Below are positions 39,622 to 49,590 of a DNA stretch of 64,000 nt, in pieces. Source of the DNA: Oleiharenicola sp. Lineage in GTDB: Bacteria; Verrucomicrobiota; Verrucomicrobiia; Opitutales; Opitutaceae. The notes beneath the pieces are model-generated. The model worked only from the letters and a program-made list of their open reading frames with translations. It ran no database searches and was not told where the DNA came from. The stretch is taken from positions 1-64,000 of the forward strand of contig JANYDW010000052.1 in the NCBI GenBank assembly GCA_025363455.1. Reading direction: 5' to 3'. Positions within the stretch are counted from its first letter, which is position 1; each line of letters begins with the position of its first letter. Made by a program: the position numbers and the translations under genes.

Positions 39622-41754
39622 TCATCGATCCGTGCCCGTACCGGTGAAATGCAGCGCGAAGGCCAGCTTGTCCGCGGTTTCCTCCACCTGCTTGGCGATG
39701 GGCTTGCCGGCGCCGTGACCGGCATTCACCTCGATGCGGATGTAGGTGGGGAACTTCGCGTTCGGGTTCGCCGCCTGCATGGCCGCGGCATACTTAAACG
39801 AATGACTGGGATGCACCCGGTCGTCGTGGTCCGCCGTCGTCACCAGCACCGCCGGGTAATCAACGCCCGCCTTCACGTTGTGGACCGGCGAGTAGGCCGA
39901 AAGATATTTGAAGCCCGCCGCGTCCTCGGCCGAGCCGTAATCGCTGGCCCAGGCCCAGCCGATGGTGAATTTGTGGAAGCGCAGCATGTCCATCACGCCG
40001 ACGGCGGGGAACGCCACGCGGGCCAGGTCGGGCCGCTGGTTGATGACCGCCCCGACCAACAGGCCGCCGTTGGAGCCGCCGCTGAGCACGAGTTTCGCCG
40101 AGGTGGTGTAGCCCGCTTTGATCAGGTATTCGCCCGCCGCGATGAAGTCGTCGAAGACATTCTGCTTCCGCTCCTTCATGCCGGCCTCGTGCCAGTCCTT
40201 GCCGTATTCGCCCCCTCCGCGCAGGTTGGGCACGGCGTAGACCCCGCCGAGTTCGAGCCAGGCGAGGTTGGACGTCGAGAACGACGGCTGGAGCGAGATA
40301 TTGAAGCCGCCGTAGCCGTAGAGCAGCGTGGGGTGCGAGCCGTCGAGCTTCAGCCCCTTGCGGTGCGTGATGAACATGGGGACCTTCGTGCCGTCCTTCG
40401 AGGCGTAGAAGACCTGTTTCGTTTCGTAGAGGGCGGGATCGAACGCGACCTTCGGCGCCTGGAACATCTCGGCCTTGCCCGTGGCGAGATCGACCCGGAA
40501 GTTGGTCGTCGGGTAGGTGAAGGAGGTGAAATTGAAGAACATCTCGCTCTCCGTCTCGCGGCCGCTGACCTTCGCCACGGTGCCGATGCCGGGCAGGGCG
40601 ATGTCACCCAGCGGCTTTCCGTCCCCGGTAAACAGCGCGAGCCGGCTCCGTGCGTCCTGCATGTAGTTCACCACCAGTTTGCCCCCGATGTGGTGGGCGG
40701 AATCGATGACCGCGGTGGCCTCGGGCACCAGCGTTCGCCAGTTGGCGCGGGCGGGTTTCGCCAGGTCGATGGCGATTACCTTGTTTCGCGGCGCGTCCAG
40801 GTCGGTCTTCACCAGGAGCGTCGAACCGTCGCTGCCGATCACCTTGTAGTTGGCCTCCAAGACATCGATCAGCTTGACGATCTCACCGCCGAGGTCCGGT
40901 TTCAGCGGATCCTTGAGGTCGACGTAATACAGCCGGTTGCGGATGTCGGTCCCCTGGTTGACCACGATGAGGAGGTAGCGGCCGTCCTCCGTCACCCCGG
41001 CGCCCAGGCTCCACTTGGGTTCGTCGGGCCGTGCATACACCAGTATGTCGTCGGCCTGCACAGTGCCGAGGCGGTGATAGTAGATCTTGTGGTTCGAAAG
41101 ATCGCTGAACACCTGGTTGCCCTCCCGGCGGGGCTCGGGGTAGCGCGAGTAGAAGAAACCGCGGCCGTCCTTCGTCCAGCTGAAGCCCGAGAACTTGACC
41201 CAGTGGATCACGTCGGCCGTTTCCTCCCCCGTGGCGAGGTTCCGCACGTGAAATTCGTTCCAGTCGGAGCCGGCGCGTGCGATCCCATAGCCGAGCCATT
41301 TGCCGTCATCGCTGGCGGTGGTGGCGGTGAGGGCCGCCGTACCGTCATGCGCCATGGTGTTGGGGTCGATGATGACCCGGCCCTCGGCGTTGAGGCTGTC
41401 CTTCATGTAGAGGGGCGATTGGTTCTGCAGGCCCGTGTTGTAGGTGTAGAAATAGCGGCCGCCCTCCTTCGCGGGCAGGCTGAAACGCGGGTAATTCAAC
41501 AGCTCGAGGAGACGCTGCTTGATCGCGTCGCGCTTTGGCAGGGTCGCCAGGAAATCAAAGGTCACCTTGTTTTCCGCGCCCACCCAGGCCTTCGTGTCGG
41601 TGGAATCGACGTCCTCCTGCCAGCGGTAGGGATCGGCGACCTTGATGCCGAAGAAATCATCGGCCTGCGGCGTAGTGGCAGCGGGCGGATAGAGGGCGGC
41701 GGCGGCGAGAGCCGGCAGCAGGGTCAGGAGGGGGAGGCAACGGGTGATTTGCAT
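39622..41754 (-). CDS. Prolyl oligopeptidase (S9A), exported
   Basis: 710 aa from [17 protein letters not shown], with a signal peptide ending near LAAAA. Beta-propeller ~60-430, then the alpha/beta-hydrolase domain: [14 protein letters not shown], nucleophile GGSNGGLL, Asp in [13 protein letters not shown] and His in NAGHGAGKP. Cleaves after proline in peptides, here probably in the periplasm. Upstream in-frame codons would spoil the signal peptide. Confidence 0.93.
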   Translation of the reverse strand: MQITRCLPLLTLLPALAAAALYPPAATTPQADDFFGIKVADPYRWQEDVDSTDTKAWVGAENKVTFDFLATLPKRDAIKQRLLELLNYPRFSLPAKEGGRYFYTYNTGLQNQSPLYMKDSLNAEGRVIIDPNTMAHDGTAALTATTASDDGKWLGYGIARAGSDWNEFHVRNLATGEETADVIHWVKFSGFSWTKDGRGFFYSRYPEPRREGNQVFSDLSNHKIYYHRLGTVQADDILVYARPDEPKWSLGAGVTEDGRYLLIVVNQGTDIRNRLYYVDLKDPLKPDLGGEIVKLIDVLEANYKVIGSDGSTLLVKTDLDAPRNKVIAIDLAKPARANWRTLVPEATAVIDSAHHIGGKLVVNYMQDARSRLALFTGDGKPLGDIALPGIGTVAKVSGRETESEMFFNFTSFTYPTTNFRVDLATGKAEMFQAPKVAFDPALYETKQVFYASKDGTKVPMFITHRKGLKLDGSHPTLLYGYGGFNISLQPSFSTSNLAWLELGGVYAVPNLRGGGEYGKDWHEAGMKERKQNVFDDFIAAGEYLIKAGYTTSAKLVLSGGSNGGLLVGAVINQRPDLARVAFPAVGVMDMLRFHKFTIGWAWASDYGSAEDAAGFKYLSAYSPVHNVKAGVDYPAVLVTTADHDDRVHPSHSFKYAAAMQAANPNAKFPTYIRIEVNAGHGAGKPIAKQVEETADKLAFALHFTGTGTDR

Positions 41755-41843
41755 GGCGAATGCAAAGCTCCTGCGCCGCCCCGTGCAAGCTGTGAACCGA
41801 CTCCCGAGTTGCGCGGGCGGACTTCTCGTGCTCATTTGCCCGC

Positions 41844-42524
41844 GTGAAACTTCCTGCCCGACCCCGGCTCCTTGTCTTCACCCTCACCCTGCTGGCGACT
41901 TTGCTCGCTCCCGCGCCGACGGCGGCCGCCCCGGTATCCTGGGCGAATGACATCGACCAGCTCACCGCTGTCGATGCGACCAAGCCGCCCGCGCCCGACG
42001 GCGTGGTCTTTGTCGGCAGTTCCTCGATCCGCCGCTGGACGACCCTTGCAGAGGATTTTCCCGCCGTCGCGACGATCAACCGCGGCTTCGGCGGGTCAGA
42101 GCTGGCCGACAGCGTCTTCTACGCCGAGCGCATCGTGATTCCCTACCATCCAAGGCTCGTCGTCCTTTTCGCCGGCACCAACGATCTCTGGGCGGGCAAG
42201 ACGCCCGAGACCGTTGCCGCTGATTTCACGACCTTCCGCACCAAGCTGCACGCCGCCCTGCCGGAAACCAAGTTGATCTATATCGCCATCACCCTGGCCC
42301 CATCCCGGGCGCGCATTCATGAACAGATGCGCACGGCCAACCGCCTCATCGCCGCCGACTGCGCCACCGCCCCGCGCTGCCGTTTTCTCGACATCAACCC
42401 GTCGATGCTCGGGCCGGGCGGCGGCACGCCCCGATCCGAACTTTTCGTCGCCGACCAGCTGCACCTGAACCCCGCCGGCTACGCCATCTGGACCAAGGTC
42501 CTCGCCCCCTATTTGAAACCGTAG
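41844..42524 (+). CDS. Exported SGNH/GDSL hydrolase
   Basis: 226 aa from a GTG. Signal peptide ends near APTAAA. Block I FVGSSSIRRW (catalytic Ser), block III FAGTNDLWAG and block V DQLHLNPAGY (Asp and His) define a GDSL-like lipase/acetylhydrolase. Probably an esterase acting in the periplasm; substrate unknown. Divergent from the oligopeptidase gene, 89 nt apart. Confidence 0.88.
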   Translation: MKLPARPRLLVFTLTLLATLLAPAPTAAAPVSWANDIDQLTAVDATKPPAPDGVVFVGSSSIRRWTTLAEDFPAVATINRGFGGSELADSVFYAERIVIPYHPRLVVLFAGTNDLWAGKTPETVAADFTTFRTKLHAALPETKLIYIAITLAPSRARIHEQMRTANRLIAADCATAPRCRFLDINPSMLGPGGGTPRSELFVADQLHLNPAGYAIWTKVLAPYLKP

Positions 42525-42538
42525 GGTCGGGCCAGACT

Positions 42539-42592
42539 GGTAGGGCGCACCAGTTCGGTGCGCCGCGGCGGAGCGGGCCGCTCCGCTCCGCC
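42539..42592. repeat. Palindromic repeat family B-like, after the SGNH gene
   Basis: GGTAGGGCGCACCAGTTCGG + TGCGCC forms one hairpin and GGCGGAGCGG ... CCGCTCCGCC a second. Starts 14 nt after the stop. Confidence 0.7.
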
Positions 42593-42649
42593 ATTTCATC
42601 TCTTTCCTGCATTGCCCCACCGCGTTCCGTGTGTTCCGTGTGTTCCGTG

Positions 42650-43270
42650 GTGACCAACCCCTCCGCTCTCTCCCCCGCCGAACGTCTCCGCCGCCAGATC
42701 GCCTTCATTACGGAAGTCGATAAGTTGAAGGAAGTCTTCCGCCAGACCATCCTGACCCAGAGCCGCCGCGCCGAGAACAGCGCCGAGCATTCCTGGCACT
42801 TCGCGCTGATGATCATCGTGCTCGCTGAGCACTCCAACCACCAGCCGCTCGACGTTCTGCGTATCCTGAAGATGGTCCTCATCCACGATCTCGTGGAGAT
42901 CGACGCCGGCGATACCTTTGCCTACGACACAAAGAACATGGCCGACCAGCATGCCCGCGAGGCCGTGGCCGCCACCCGTATCTTCGGCCTGCTCCCACCT
43001 GACCAGACCTCCGAATTCCGCGCCCTCTGGGACGAGTTCGAAGAACAGCGGACGCCGGAGGCCCGCTTTGCGATGGCCTGCGATCGTTTCCACCCAATGC
43101 TCCTCAACTGCCTCACCGACGGGCACGCCTGGCAGAAGCACGGCGTCACGCATGACCGCGTGCTCGCGCGCAATGCCCATGTCGCCAATGGCTCGCAGGC
43201 CATCTGGGAATACGCCGTGCGTATGATCGACGACGCCGTGGCGAAAGGGCATTTGCTGCCCAAACCCTGA
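42650..43270 (+). CDS. HD-domain phosphohydrolase, YfbR/HDDC2-like
   Basis: 206 aa from a GTG within a GTGTTCCGTG repeat block (42622-42651); the exact start is uncertain. LKEVFRQTILTQSRRAENSAEHSWH and MVLIHDLVEIDAGDTFAYD supply the H...HD metal ligands of the HD_3 family, with a later Asp in ACDRFHPMLLN. Members dephosphorylate deoxynucleoside monophosphates. Cytosolic. Confidence 0.87.
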   Translation: MTNPSALSPAERLRRQIAFITEVDKLKEVFRQTILTQSRRAENSAEHSWHFALMIIVLAEHSNHQPLDVLRILKMVLIHDLVEIDAGDTFAYDTKNMADQHAREAVAATRIFGLLPPDQTSEFRALWDEFEEQRTPEARFAMACDRFHPMLLNCLTDGHAWQKHGVTHDRVLARNAHVANGSQAIWEYAVRMIDDAVAKGHLLPKP

Positions 43271-43416
43271 GTCGGCCCCGACGGCCCCCCAATAGCCGAC
43301 CCACGCGGGGATGTCAGCGCGTCTTTCGAATGATCAAATTTGCCTTGCGGACGCTGTTGGCGCAATGTCCTCTGCAATGCGGTCCGGGCCCCCGCACCAA
43401 ACTCGATCTACGAGCG

Positions 43417-44376
43417 ATGATGATAATCCCCTTAAGCCTAATGCGTGGTGCGCTTTTATCCGGATTCTTGCTGGGCAGCGTGTCGATGTCTGGTTCGGCG
43501 GATTCTGTCGTGACCGCGGTATTTTCCAGCCTCCACAACGGCTACACCCGCCAGAAGCTGCCTGACGGCACTTTCAAGCAAGAATTCTATGCCATCGCCA
43601 ACGGTGCTTATGCGCCGGGCATGGCAAAGAACACCTCAATCGACAAGGTGCCCTTCCCGACCATCGCCGGCTTGGTGGCCCAACATCTTGCCAGTCAGAA
43701 TTATTTCCTGGCCGAGAGTTCAAAATCCGCCGATCTGCTGCTCCTCATCACGTGGGGCACGTCGATTCCGTTTGGTGACGGCTCCTACCGAGCCTCGATG
43801 GACAATTTGATGGGGGCGATGAACCGGTTCCAGGAGGCGGGCGGTTCGGGGTCGGGACGCTTGGGCATGGGCAACACGAGGGCGGCGGCCGACGCCGCCG
43901 TGGCGGCCGCGGCCGCTGACGAGCTCGAAGGCCAGCTGTTTGAGATGCAAATGTTCAATGACATGCGGAGGAAAGCCGATGAGCGGAACGCCCAGCTGCT
44001 CGGCTACGTGCAGGAGGTGAACGACCGGGACAATCCCAGTCAGTTTGCCGGGGGCGGCACCTATTTTCATGATTTGATATCTGACCTGGAGGAAGAGCGC
44101 TACTATGTGATCGTGCAGGCCTTCGATTTCCGGGCCGCCACCAAGGAGAACAAGCGCAAACTTCTGTGGGCCACCCGCGTCAGTATCTCCGCTCATGGAA
44201 ACAAATTTAACGAGCAACTAGCGGAGATGCTGGCGCAGGCGGGCCGGCGGTTTGGCCAAAACTCGGGTCGGCTGATCCGCCAGTATCAGCCGGGCAGTGT
44301 AAGATTAGGAGATCTGAAAATGCTCGGGGTTGTGCCGGCGTCTGGCATGCCCAAGGAGCCTCCGAAAACAAAATAA
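43417..44376 (+). CDS. Hypothetical exported protein
   Basis: 319 aa from ATG MMIIPLSLMRG (frame extends 87 nt upstream). Signal-like helix ALLSGFLLGSVSMSG. The body has ADLLLLITWGTS, an Ala-rich stretch (ADAAVAAAAADELEGQ), and EERYYVIVQAFDF followed by KLLWATRVSISA, reminiscent of DUF4136-like lipoproteins but not a firm match. A role at the envelope is inferred from the signal only. Confidence 0.6.
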   Translation: MMIIPLSLMRGALLSGFLLGSVSMSGSADSVVTAVFSSLHNGYTRQKLPDGTFKQEFYAIANGAYAPGMAKNTSIDKVPFPTIAGLVAQHLASQNYFLAESSKSADLLLLITWGTSIPFGDGSYRASMDNLMGAMNRFQEAGGSGSGRLGMGNTRAAADAAVAAAAADELEGQLFEMQMFNDMRRKADERNAQLLGYVQEVNDRDNPSQFAGGGTYFHDLISDLEEERYYVIVQAFDFRAATKENKRKLLWATRVSISAHGNKFNEQLAEMLAQAGRRFGQNSGRLIRQYQPGSVRLGDLKMLGVVPASGMPKEPPKTK

Positions 44377-44461
44377 GGTGGTGCCGGACAGCACGGCTCA
44401 GAAAATGGGTCCAGACCTGTCTGCGCTCTGTGTACCCGTTTGGTTACGCCGGCCTTGGCAT

Positions 44462-44491
44462 TCGTGTACCTTCGTGTTCATTTGTGGTTAA
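44462..44491 (+). repeat. GTG-word repeat ending GTGGTTAA before the GNAT gene
   Basis: TCGTGTACC, TTCGTGTTCA and TTTGTGGTTAA at about 10-nt spacing, ending 13 nt before the ATG. No inverted left arm is seen. Confidence 0.55.
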
Positions 44492-44504
44492 ATCTTCTTT
44501 CCCC

Positions 44505-44990
44505 ATGCTCCGTCCCGCCAAGCCCGCTGACGCCGCCGCCATTGCCGTCATCTACAATTACTACGTAGCGCACACCATCATCACGTTTGAAGAGGAGAAG
44601 ATTACGGCGAGGGAGATGGCCCAGCGGATCACCGAAACGAAAAAGGCGGGCCTGCCCTGGTTCGTGTGGGACGAGAGCGGCCGGGTGCTGGGCTACAGCT
44701 ATGCCAACAAGTGGAAATCCCGGTGTTCCTACCGCTTCTCGGTCGAGGCGACGGTCTACCTCGACAAGGACGCCACCCGCCGCGGGCTGGGCACCAAGCT
44801 TTACTCGGCCCTGATCGACGCCCTGAGGTCCACCCGCATTCACGCCATCATCGGCGGCGTGGCCCTGCCCAACGCCGGCAGCGCCGCCCTGCACGAGAAA
44901 CTCGGCTTCCAGAAAATCGCCCACTTCAAGGAAGTCGGCTGGAAATTCGACCAGTGGATCGACGTCGGATATTGGGAACTGATTCTCTGA
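44505..44990 (+). CDS. GNAT N-acetyltransferase, phosphinothricin-acetyltransferase-like
   Basis: 161 aa from ATG MLRPAKPADAAAI. YNYYVAHTIITFEEE, GYSYANKWKSRCSYRFSVE and TRRGLGTKLYSALI (acetyl-CoA loop RRGLG) match the Pat/Bar group; LHEKLGFQKIAHFKEVGWKF is typical. Acetylates an amino-acid-type amine using acetyl-CoA; substrate not certain. Confidence 0.88.
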   Translation: MLRPAKPADAAAIAVIYNYYVAHTIITFEEEKITAREMAQRITETKKAGLPWFVWDESGRVLGYSYANKWKSRCSYRFSVEATVYLDKDATRRGLGTKLYSALIDALRSTRIHAIIGGVALPNAGSAALHEKLGFQKIAHFKEVGWKFDQWIDVGYWELIL

Positions 44991-44998
44991 TACTCGGC

Positions 44999-45106
44999 AC
45001 CACTAATCCACCCTAAGCATTCACTAATGGAGAAACCACAAGCGAAGAAGATCTCATAAGAAATCTTCCTGACTAGTGACCCATGAGTGGAGGTTAGTGG
45101 TTAAAC
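44999..45106. repeat. CACTAAT-word inverted repeat with GTGGTTAA end
   Basis: Left arm CACCACTAATCCACCCTAAG + CATTCACTAATGG, right arm CTAGTGACCCATGAGTGG + AGGTTAGTGGTTAAAC, inverted in words; a small GAAGAT / ATCTTC stem lies between. Ends like 2887-3035, 9226-9433 and 56793-56885. Begins 8 nt after the GNAT stop. Confidence 0.75.
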
Positions 45107-45268
45107 CGGTATTGATTCATCCCGCCATCGGACGGCCAAGCTCCTGCGCGGCCGTGCTCCGCAATCTTGAGGTCCGTGGTCCCGTTGTCTGCGCCCGCCC
45201 GCCTCGCCGCGCCCTACTCCGGGATTGCACGCCTGCGATCACACCAGCATCGTGCCCGTACCCTCGCC

Positions 45269-47371
45269 GTGGACCCAGCATCACCCGCCTCCTCCGGCAA
45301 TACCGGATCAAACGCCAGTCCGGCCCAGCGGCGCCTCTCGGTCATCATGTTCACGGACATGGTGGGCTACAGCTCCCTCACCCAGCGGGATGAGCGGCTC
45401 GCCCTGCAGCTCCTCGAGGAACACCGACGGCTGGTCCGGCCGCTCCTGGCCCAGCACGGCGGACGCGAAATCAAGACCATCGGTGACGCCTTTCTCGTCG
45501 AATTCTCCAGCGCCCTCGCCGCCGTCACTTGCGCCATCGCCATCCAGCAGGCCCTGCACGATTACAACCACACGGCCGAGCCGGACCACCGCGTGATGTT
45601 GCGCATCGGGTTGCACGCCGGCGACGTCGTCTATCAGGAAAACGACGTGCTCGGCGACGGCGTCAACATCGCGGCGCGCATCGAACCGCTGGCGGAGCCC
45701 GGCGGCATCTGCGTCTCGGAAGATGTCGCTCGACAGATCCAGAACAAGGCCGGCCATCCCCTCGTCAAGCTCGGCACGGGAGACCTGAAGAACATCTCGA
45801 TGCCGGTGGACATCTACCGCGTGGTCCTGCCCTGGTCGAAAGCGCAGACGCCGTTCGCCGGCCGCCTTGGGTTTTTCTTCCGCCGGAAGGCCGTGCGCCG
45901 TACCCTCGGAGCGGTCCTCATTGCGCTTGCCCTCATCGCCGTCGGCCTGCTCCGGCATCCTGCCGCCCCGGCAACTGCGGCGCCGGTCAACCGCCTGGCG
46001 GTGCTGCCACTGGTAAACTTCAGTGGCGATCCCAAGGACGAATATTTTGCCGACGGCATGACCGAGGAACTGATCTCCTCCCTCACCACGATCCGCGAGC
46101 TCAACGTCATCGCGCGCACCTCCGTCATCAAGTTCAAGGGCACCCGCCTCGACATCGCGGAAATCGGCCGGGCGCTCACCGTCGGCTCGGTGCTGGAAGG
46201 CACCGTCCGGGTGGCCGGCGAGGAGGCCCGTATCAACGTGAGCCTTGTCGAGGTCGCGACCCAGCGGACGATCTGGACCAAGGAATACACCGGGATGATC
46301 AAGAACGTGTTCGCCATGCAGTCCACCATCGCCGCGAGCGTGACCGACGCGCTCAAGGTGCAGTTCCTCTCCGGCGAACGCGACCTGCTCGCACGGCGGG
46401 CCGTCGGCAACAGCGAGGCCTTCCGCCAGTATCTGCTCGGACGGTCCCACCTCAACCAGCGGACCGGCGACGAGGTGCTGAAAGCCATCGAGTGCTTTTC
46501 CGTCTCGATCGGGCTGGATGACAAGTTCGCCCTCGCCTATGCCGGGCTCGCCGAGGCTTACACTCTGGCGGGCAGCGGGGGCTACGGCCCGCTGGCCCGC
46601 GCGGAGTCGAACGAGTGCGCCCGCACCGCCGCGCGCCGGGCCGTCGCGCTCGACGACTCGCTCGCCGAGGCCCACGCCGCGCTCGCCTACGTGAAATTCC
46701 GCATCGACTGGGACTGGCCGGGCGCCGAGGCCGAGTTCAAGCAGGCGCTGGCGCTCAAGCCGGGCTACGCCCGCGCGCACGAGACCTACGGGCTCTTCCT
46801 CGCGATCCGCCGGCGCTTCGCCGAGGCGACCGCGGAGATGCAGCAGGCCCGCCAGCTCGACCCGCTCTCCGCCGGCGTGAACAACGGCCTCGGGCGCATC
46901 CTGCACTTCGAGCGCAAATACGACGAGGCCCTGCTCCAGTTCCAGAAAACCCTCGAGCTCGAGCCCGGTTATGCCGAGGCGTATTTCAGCATTGGGATGA
47001 CCCAGCTGGCCCAGCGGCGGTACGACGATGCCGTGGCGACGCTGCAGACCGCCATCAAGAAGTCCGGGCGCCGGCCGGTGATCATCGCCATGCTCGGCCT
47101 GACTCTGGGCCAGGCCGGCCGGAAGGACGAGGCGCGGCAGATTTACGCCGAGATGGTGGAAATGGCGAAGACCACACCGGTGTCACCCTACTACCTCGCC
47201 ATTATCGTGTTTGGTCTGGGCGAGACGGACCGGGCATTCGAGCTCCTGCAGCAGGCCTACGCTGAACGCGACGGCATTTTGATCTACGTTCCCATCGACC
47301 CCGTTACCGAGCAGTTCGCCTCGGACCCCCGCTTCACGTCGATCGCGCAAAAGATGGACCTGCCGCACTGA
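45269..47371 (+). CDS. Class III adenylate/guanylate cyclase with TolB-like and TPR domains
   Basis: About 700 aa from a GTG (VDPASPASSG); codons back to a TTG at 45167 are in frame. Residues ~22-190: cyclase domain with metal ligands FTDMVGYS (Asp30) and KTIGDAF (Asp73), GLHAGDVV and LGDGVNIAARIE. A membrane helix (LGAVLIALALIAVGLL) near ~215. Residues ~240-360: TolB/FlgO-like fold (LAVLPLVNFSGDPKDEYFADG). The rest is TPR repeats to the end. Makes cAMP or a related nucleotide; the C-terminal part would face the periplasm as sensor. Confidence 0.88.
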   Translation: MDPASPASSGNTGSNASPAQRRLSVIMFTDMVGYSSLTQRDERLALQLLEEHRRLVRPLLAQHGGREIKTIGDAFLVEFSSALAAVTCAIAIQQALHDYNHTAEPDHRVMLRIGLHAGDVVYQENDVLGDGVNIAARIEPLAEPGGICVSEDVARQIQNKAGHPLVKLGTGDLKNISMPVDIYRVVLPWSKAQTPFAGRLGFFFRRKAVRRTLGAVLIALALIAVGLLRHPAAPATAAPVNRLAVLPLVNFSGDPKDEYFADGMTEELISSLTTIRELNVIARTSVIKFKGTRLDIAEIGRALTVGSVLEGTVRVAGEEARINVSLVEVATQRTIWTKEYTGMIKNVFAMQSTIAASVTDALKVQFLSGERDLLARRAVGNSEAFRQYLLGRSHLNQRTGDEVLKAIECFSVSIGLDDKFALAYAGLAEAYTLAGSGGYGPLARAESNECARTAARRAVALDDSLAEAHAALAYVKFRIDWDWPGAEAEFKQALALKPGYARAHETYGLFLAIRRRFAEATAEMQQARQLDPLSAGVNNGLGRILHFERKYDEALLQFQKTLELEPGYAEAYFSIGMTQLAQRRYDDAVATLQTAIKKSGRRPVIIAMLGLTLGQAGRKDEARQIYAEMVEMAKTTPVSPYYLAIIVFGLGETDRAFELLQQAYAERDGILIYVPIDPVTEQFASDPRFTSIAQKMDLPH

Positions 47372-47425
47372 GGCCCGGCGGCGTGGAGCAGGAACGCAGC
47401 TTGCCAGCTCCCGCGCCTTGTGGAG

Positions 47426-47444
47426 GGCCCAGCTCCGCTGGGCC
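47426..47444. terminator. Hairpin between the cyclase and ParE genes
   Basis: GGCCCAGC-TCC-GCTGGGCC, a perfect 8-bp stem between convergent genes. No T-run; it belongs to a GGAGGGCCC repeat word also seen after parA. Confidence 0.5.
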
Positions 47445-47459
47445 GTATAGCCCCACGCA

Positions 47460-47759
47460 TCAGCCCAAGCGTTCACGCCAAGCAGGGTCGTCGCGCCGGC
47501 GATGCATGACTGCGAATACGATCAGCTTCTCTCCATCAATCAGGTAAAGCATCCGGTGCGGAAACTTGCGTAGCAAAGCCCGCCGGGCACCGGTTTTCAC
47601 ATCCACGACAACCTGTGAAGTCGGTTGTGCCGCGATACGGGCAAATGCGACCCCAACGGCGAGCAGGAACCGCTCAGCTGCTTTATGGCTGCGTGCGCGA
47701 TACCAAGCCGCCGCTTCAGCGACATCTGCTTTGGCCTCTGCCGTGAGCAGGACCGTCAC
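47460..47759 (-). CDS. ParE/RelE-superfamily toxin
   Basis: 99 aa. VLLTAEAKADVAEAAAWYRA, RALLRKFPHRMLYLIDGEKLIVFAVMH and RRRDDPAWRERL are the ParE/RelE fold and end. ParE toxins act on gyrase, RelE ones on mRNA; I cannot decide which. Overlaps the antitoxin stop by 4 nt. Confidence 0.9.
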   Translation of the reverse strand: MTVLLTAEAKADVAEAAAWYRARSHKAAERFLLAVGVAFARIAAQPTSQVVVDVKTGARRALLRKFPHRMLYLIDGEKLIVFAVMHRRRDDPAWRERLG

Positions 47760-47974
47760 ATCCCGAGCTGCTTGCGAATATCGGCTTCGGCCACGGCCCA
47801 GGACATGGCGGCACCTGGATTCTGCCGGTAGGCGGCCACGCGCTCGGTTATGAGTCGCTGTTCATCGGAGGTGAGCGGCGCAGCCGCATCAATATCGTCC
47901 AATCGCATGCGGACCGCCTCCCGTTCCGCGGCGGTGAGCCGGGGCAATTGATCGAGAATCTCCGTCGTGCTCAT
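47756..47974 (-). CDS. Antitoxin of the ParE-type pair, addiction-module family
   Basis: 72 aa from ATG MSTTEILDQLPRLTAAEREA. LTAAEREAVRMRLDDID and LTSDEQRLITERVAAYRQNP match small addiction-module (putative antitoxin, VapB/RelB-like) proteins. First gene of the pair. Confidence 0.8.
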   Translation of the reverse strand: MSTTEILDQLPRLTAAEREAVRMRLDDIDAAAPLTSDEQRLITERVAAYRQNPGAAMSWAVAEADIRKQLGM

Positions 47975-48255
47975 GCTGGTTTGATAGCTGAAAACTCGCT
48001 TCGGGCAAGCCCTCTCCTCAGATGGCCGACAAGTGGGCATGGATGAATCGACCAGCGATTCTGTCAGTCAAGACCTGACGTACTGGATTGCCTCAGCTCG
48101 ATATCACAATCCGCGACCCGTTTGGACTGCCACAAGATCTCCGATAACGAACCCTTACTGTTCGATGCTGGACCAAGTCGGCGAGCGCAAGGGCGCGCAA
48201 TTTCATTGCCGAGGGCCGGCCGGAAGGTTTGAGTCCTGTCCGGGCCACACCGCGC

Positions 48256-49590
48256 ATGGACAATCAAATCCGCTGGCTGCTGGCCGAAATCGAACACTGG
48301 ACGACGGACGGCCTCGTGTCGGCGGAGCAGGCGGACCAGCTCAGGCAACGTTACGCCCAGCCGGCCGTTGCGGCCAAAGAAGGCGGATCGTGGGGCTTGA
48401 TTGTTTTCACTAGCGCCGGCGCGGTGGTCATCGGCCTCGGGGTCATCCTGCTTTTCGCCTACAATTGGGATGACATCCCCAAGTTCGGCAAACTGGCGCT
48501 GATTCTCGGGGCCACCATTGGGGCGCACTGGGCCGGGTTGCGTTGCCGCGAACGCGACGACTGGCGGAAACCGCTCGGCGCCGTGCTGCACTTGCTCGGG
48601 ACGATGATGTACGGCGCCGGCATCTGGCTCATCGCGCAGATCTACAATATCAACGAGCATTTCCCGAATGGCTTCCTGCTCTGGGCGCTCGGGGCGTTGC
48701 TCCTAGCCTGGGTGCTGGATTCCATCGTGCAAGGGCTGCTCGCCACCGTGCTGCTGGCCATCTGGGGCGGGTCGGAACTGTACAGCTTCCGCGAGCCGCA
48801 GATGCTCTCCCTGCTGCTGATTGTGTTCGGTGTGGGCCCGCTGGCGTGGCGCCGCCGCTCCGGCGTGCTGCTGTGTTTCGTGCTACTGGCCGTGCAATTC
48901 CTGTTGATGAGCTACCTCGGCCTGCTGGGCACGGGCGCGCACGTCTTCACCACCGCATTCGCCCTCGGGGCGTTCTGGATTGCGCTGGCGCGGCTTACCA
49001 CAGACACGATGGGCTTCCCTAGCGGCGTGGCGGTGATGAGTTTCATGGGCTACACGGGCTACATCCTCTGCTCCTACCTGATCAGCTTCCGCTGGCTGAA
49101 CAGCGCGGTTTTCAACTGGGACCGGGCGGCCGCGCAGCCCACTTATGCCACGGCCATGCTCTGCAACTGGAGTGTGTTCGCCCTGGCGATCGCCGCGTGG
49201 CTGATCGTGGTCGTCCGCACCATTTCCCGCCGGGTGCTGCGCCCCCCGGTCGAGGAATGGTTGGTGCCGCTGGCTCTCGCTTATTGCTTCGCCATCATCT
49301 GGGGCCGCTATCCCGCGCTAACCCCGCTCGGCACCCGCCCCTTCAACCTGTTCCTGCTCGGCCTGGCCGCCGCGTGGATGTGGCGCGGCAGCCGGACGGG
49401 CGCACTGCGCCAGACCGTGCTGGGCCTGGTGCTGCTCAGCGCCGTGGTGCTTGCCCGCTATTTCGACCTGTTCCAGAGCCTCGCCGCGCGCGGCCTTGCC
49501 TTCGTGGTGCTCGGCGTCGTCCTGCTCAGCGTGGTATTCTTGCGCCGTCGGGCCCGGAGCGCACCGCCGCCGCAAGGAGGTGCCGCGTGA
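48256..49590 (+). CDS. DUF2157 multi-pass membrane protein
   Basis: 444 aa from ATG MDNQIRWLLAEIEHW. N-terminal soluble segment (GLVSAEQADQLRQRY) then about twelve membrane helices; the sequence GAVVIGLGVILLFAYNWDDIP is typical of DUF2157. Function unknown. GTG of the next gene overlaps its stop, so the two proteins are likely a pair. Confidence 0.88.
   Translation: MDNQIRWLLAEIEHWTTDGLVSAEQADQLRQRYAQPAVAAKEGGSWGLIVFTSAGAVVIGLGVILLFAYNWDDIPKFGKLALILGATIGAHWAGLRCRERDDWRKPLGAVLHLLGTMMYGAGIWLIAQIYNINEHFPNGFLLWALGALLLAWVLDSIVQGLLATVLLAIWGGSELYSFREPQMLSLLLIVFGVGPLAWRRRSGVLLCFVLLAVQFLLMSYLGLLGTGAHVFTTAFALGAFWIALARLTTDTMGFPSGVAVMSFMGYTGYILCSYLISFRWLNSAVFNWDRAAAQPTYATAMLCNWSVFALAIAAWLIVVVRTISRRVLRPPVEEWLVPLALAYCFAIIWGRYPALTPLGTRPFNLFLLGLAAAWMWRGSRTGALRQTVLGLVLLSAVVLARYFDLFQSLAARGLAFVVLGVVLLSVVFLRRRARSAPPPQGGAA

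Noticed and set aside
39649-41847. Plus-strand frame of 732 codons opposite the prolyl oligopeptidase gene
   Set aside because: The minus strand has the full S9A motif set; this frame is its shadow.
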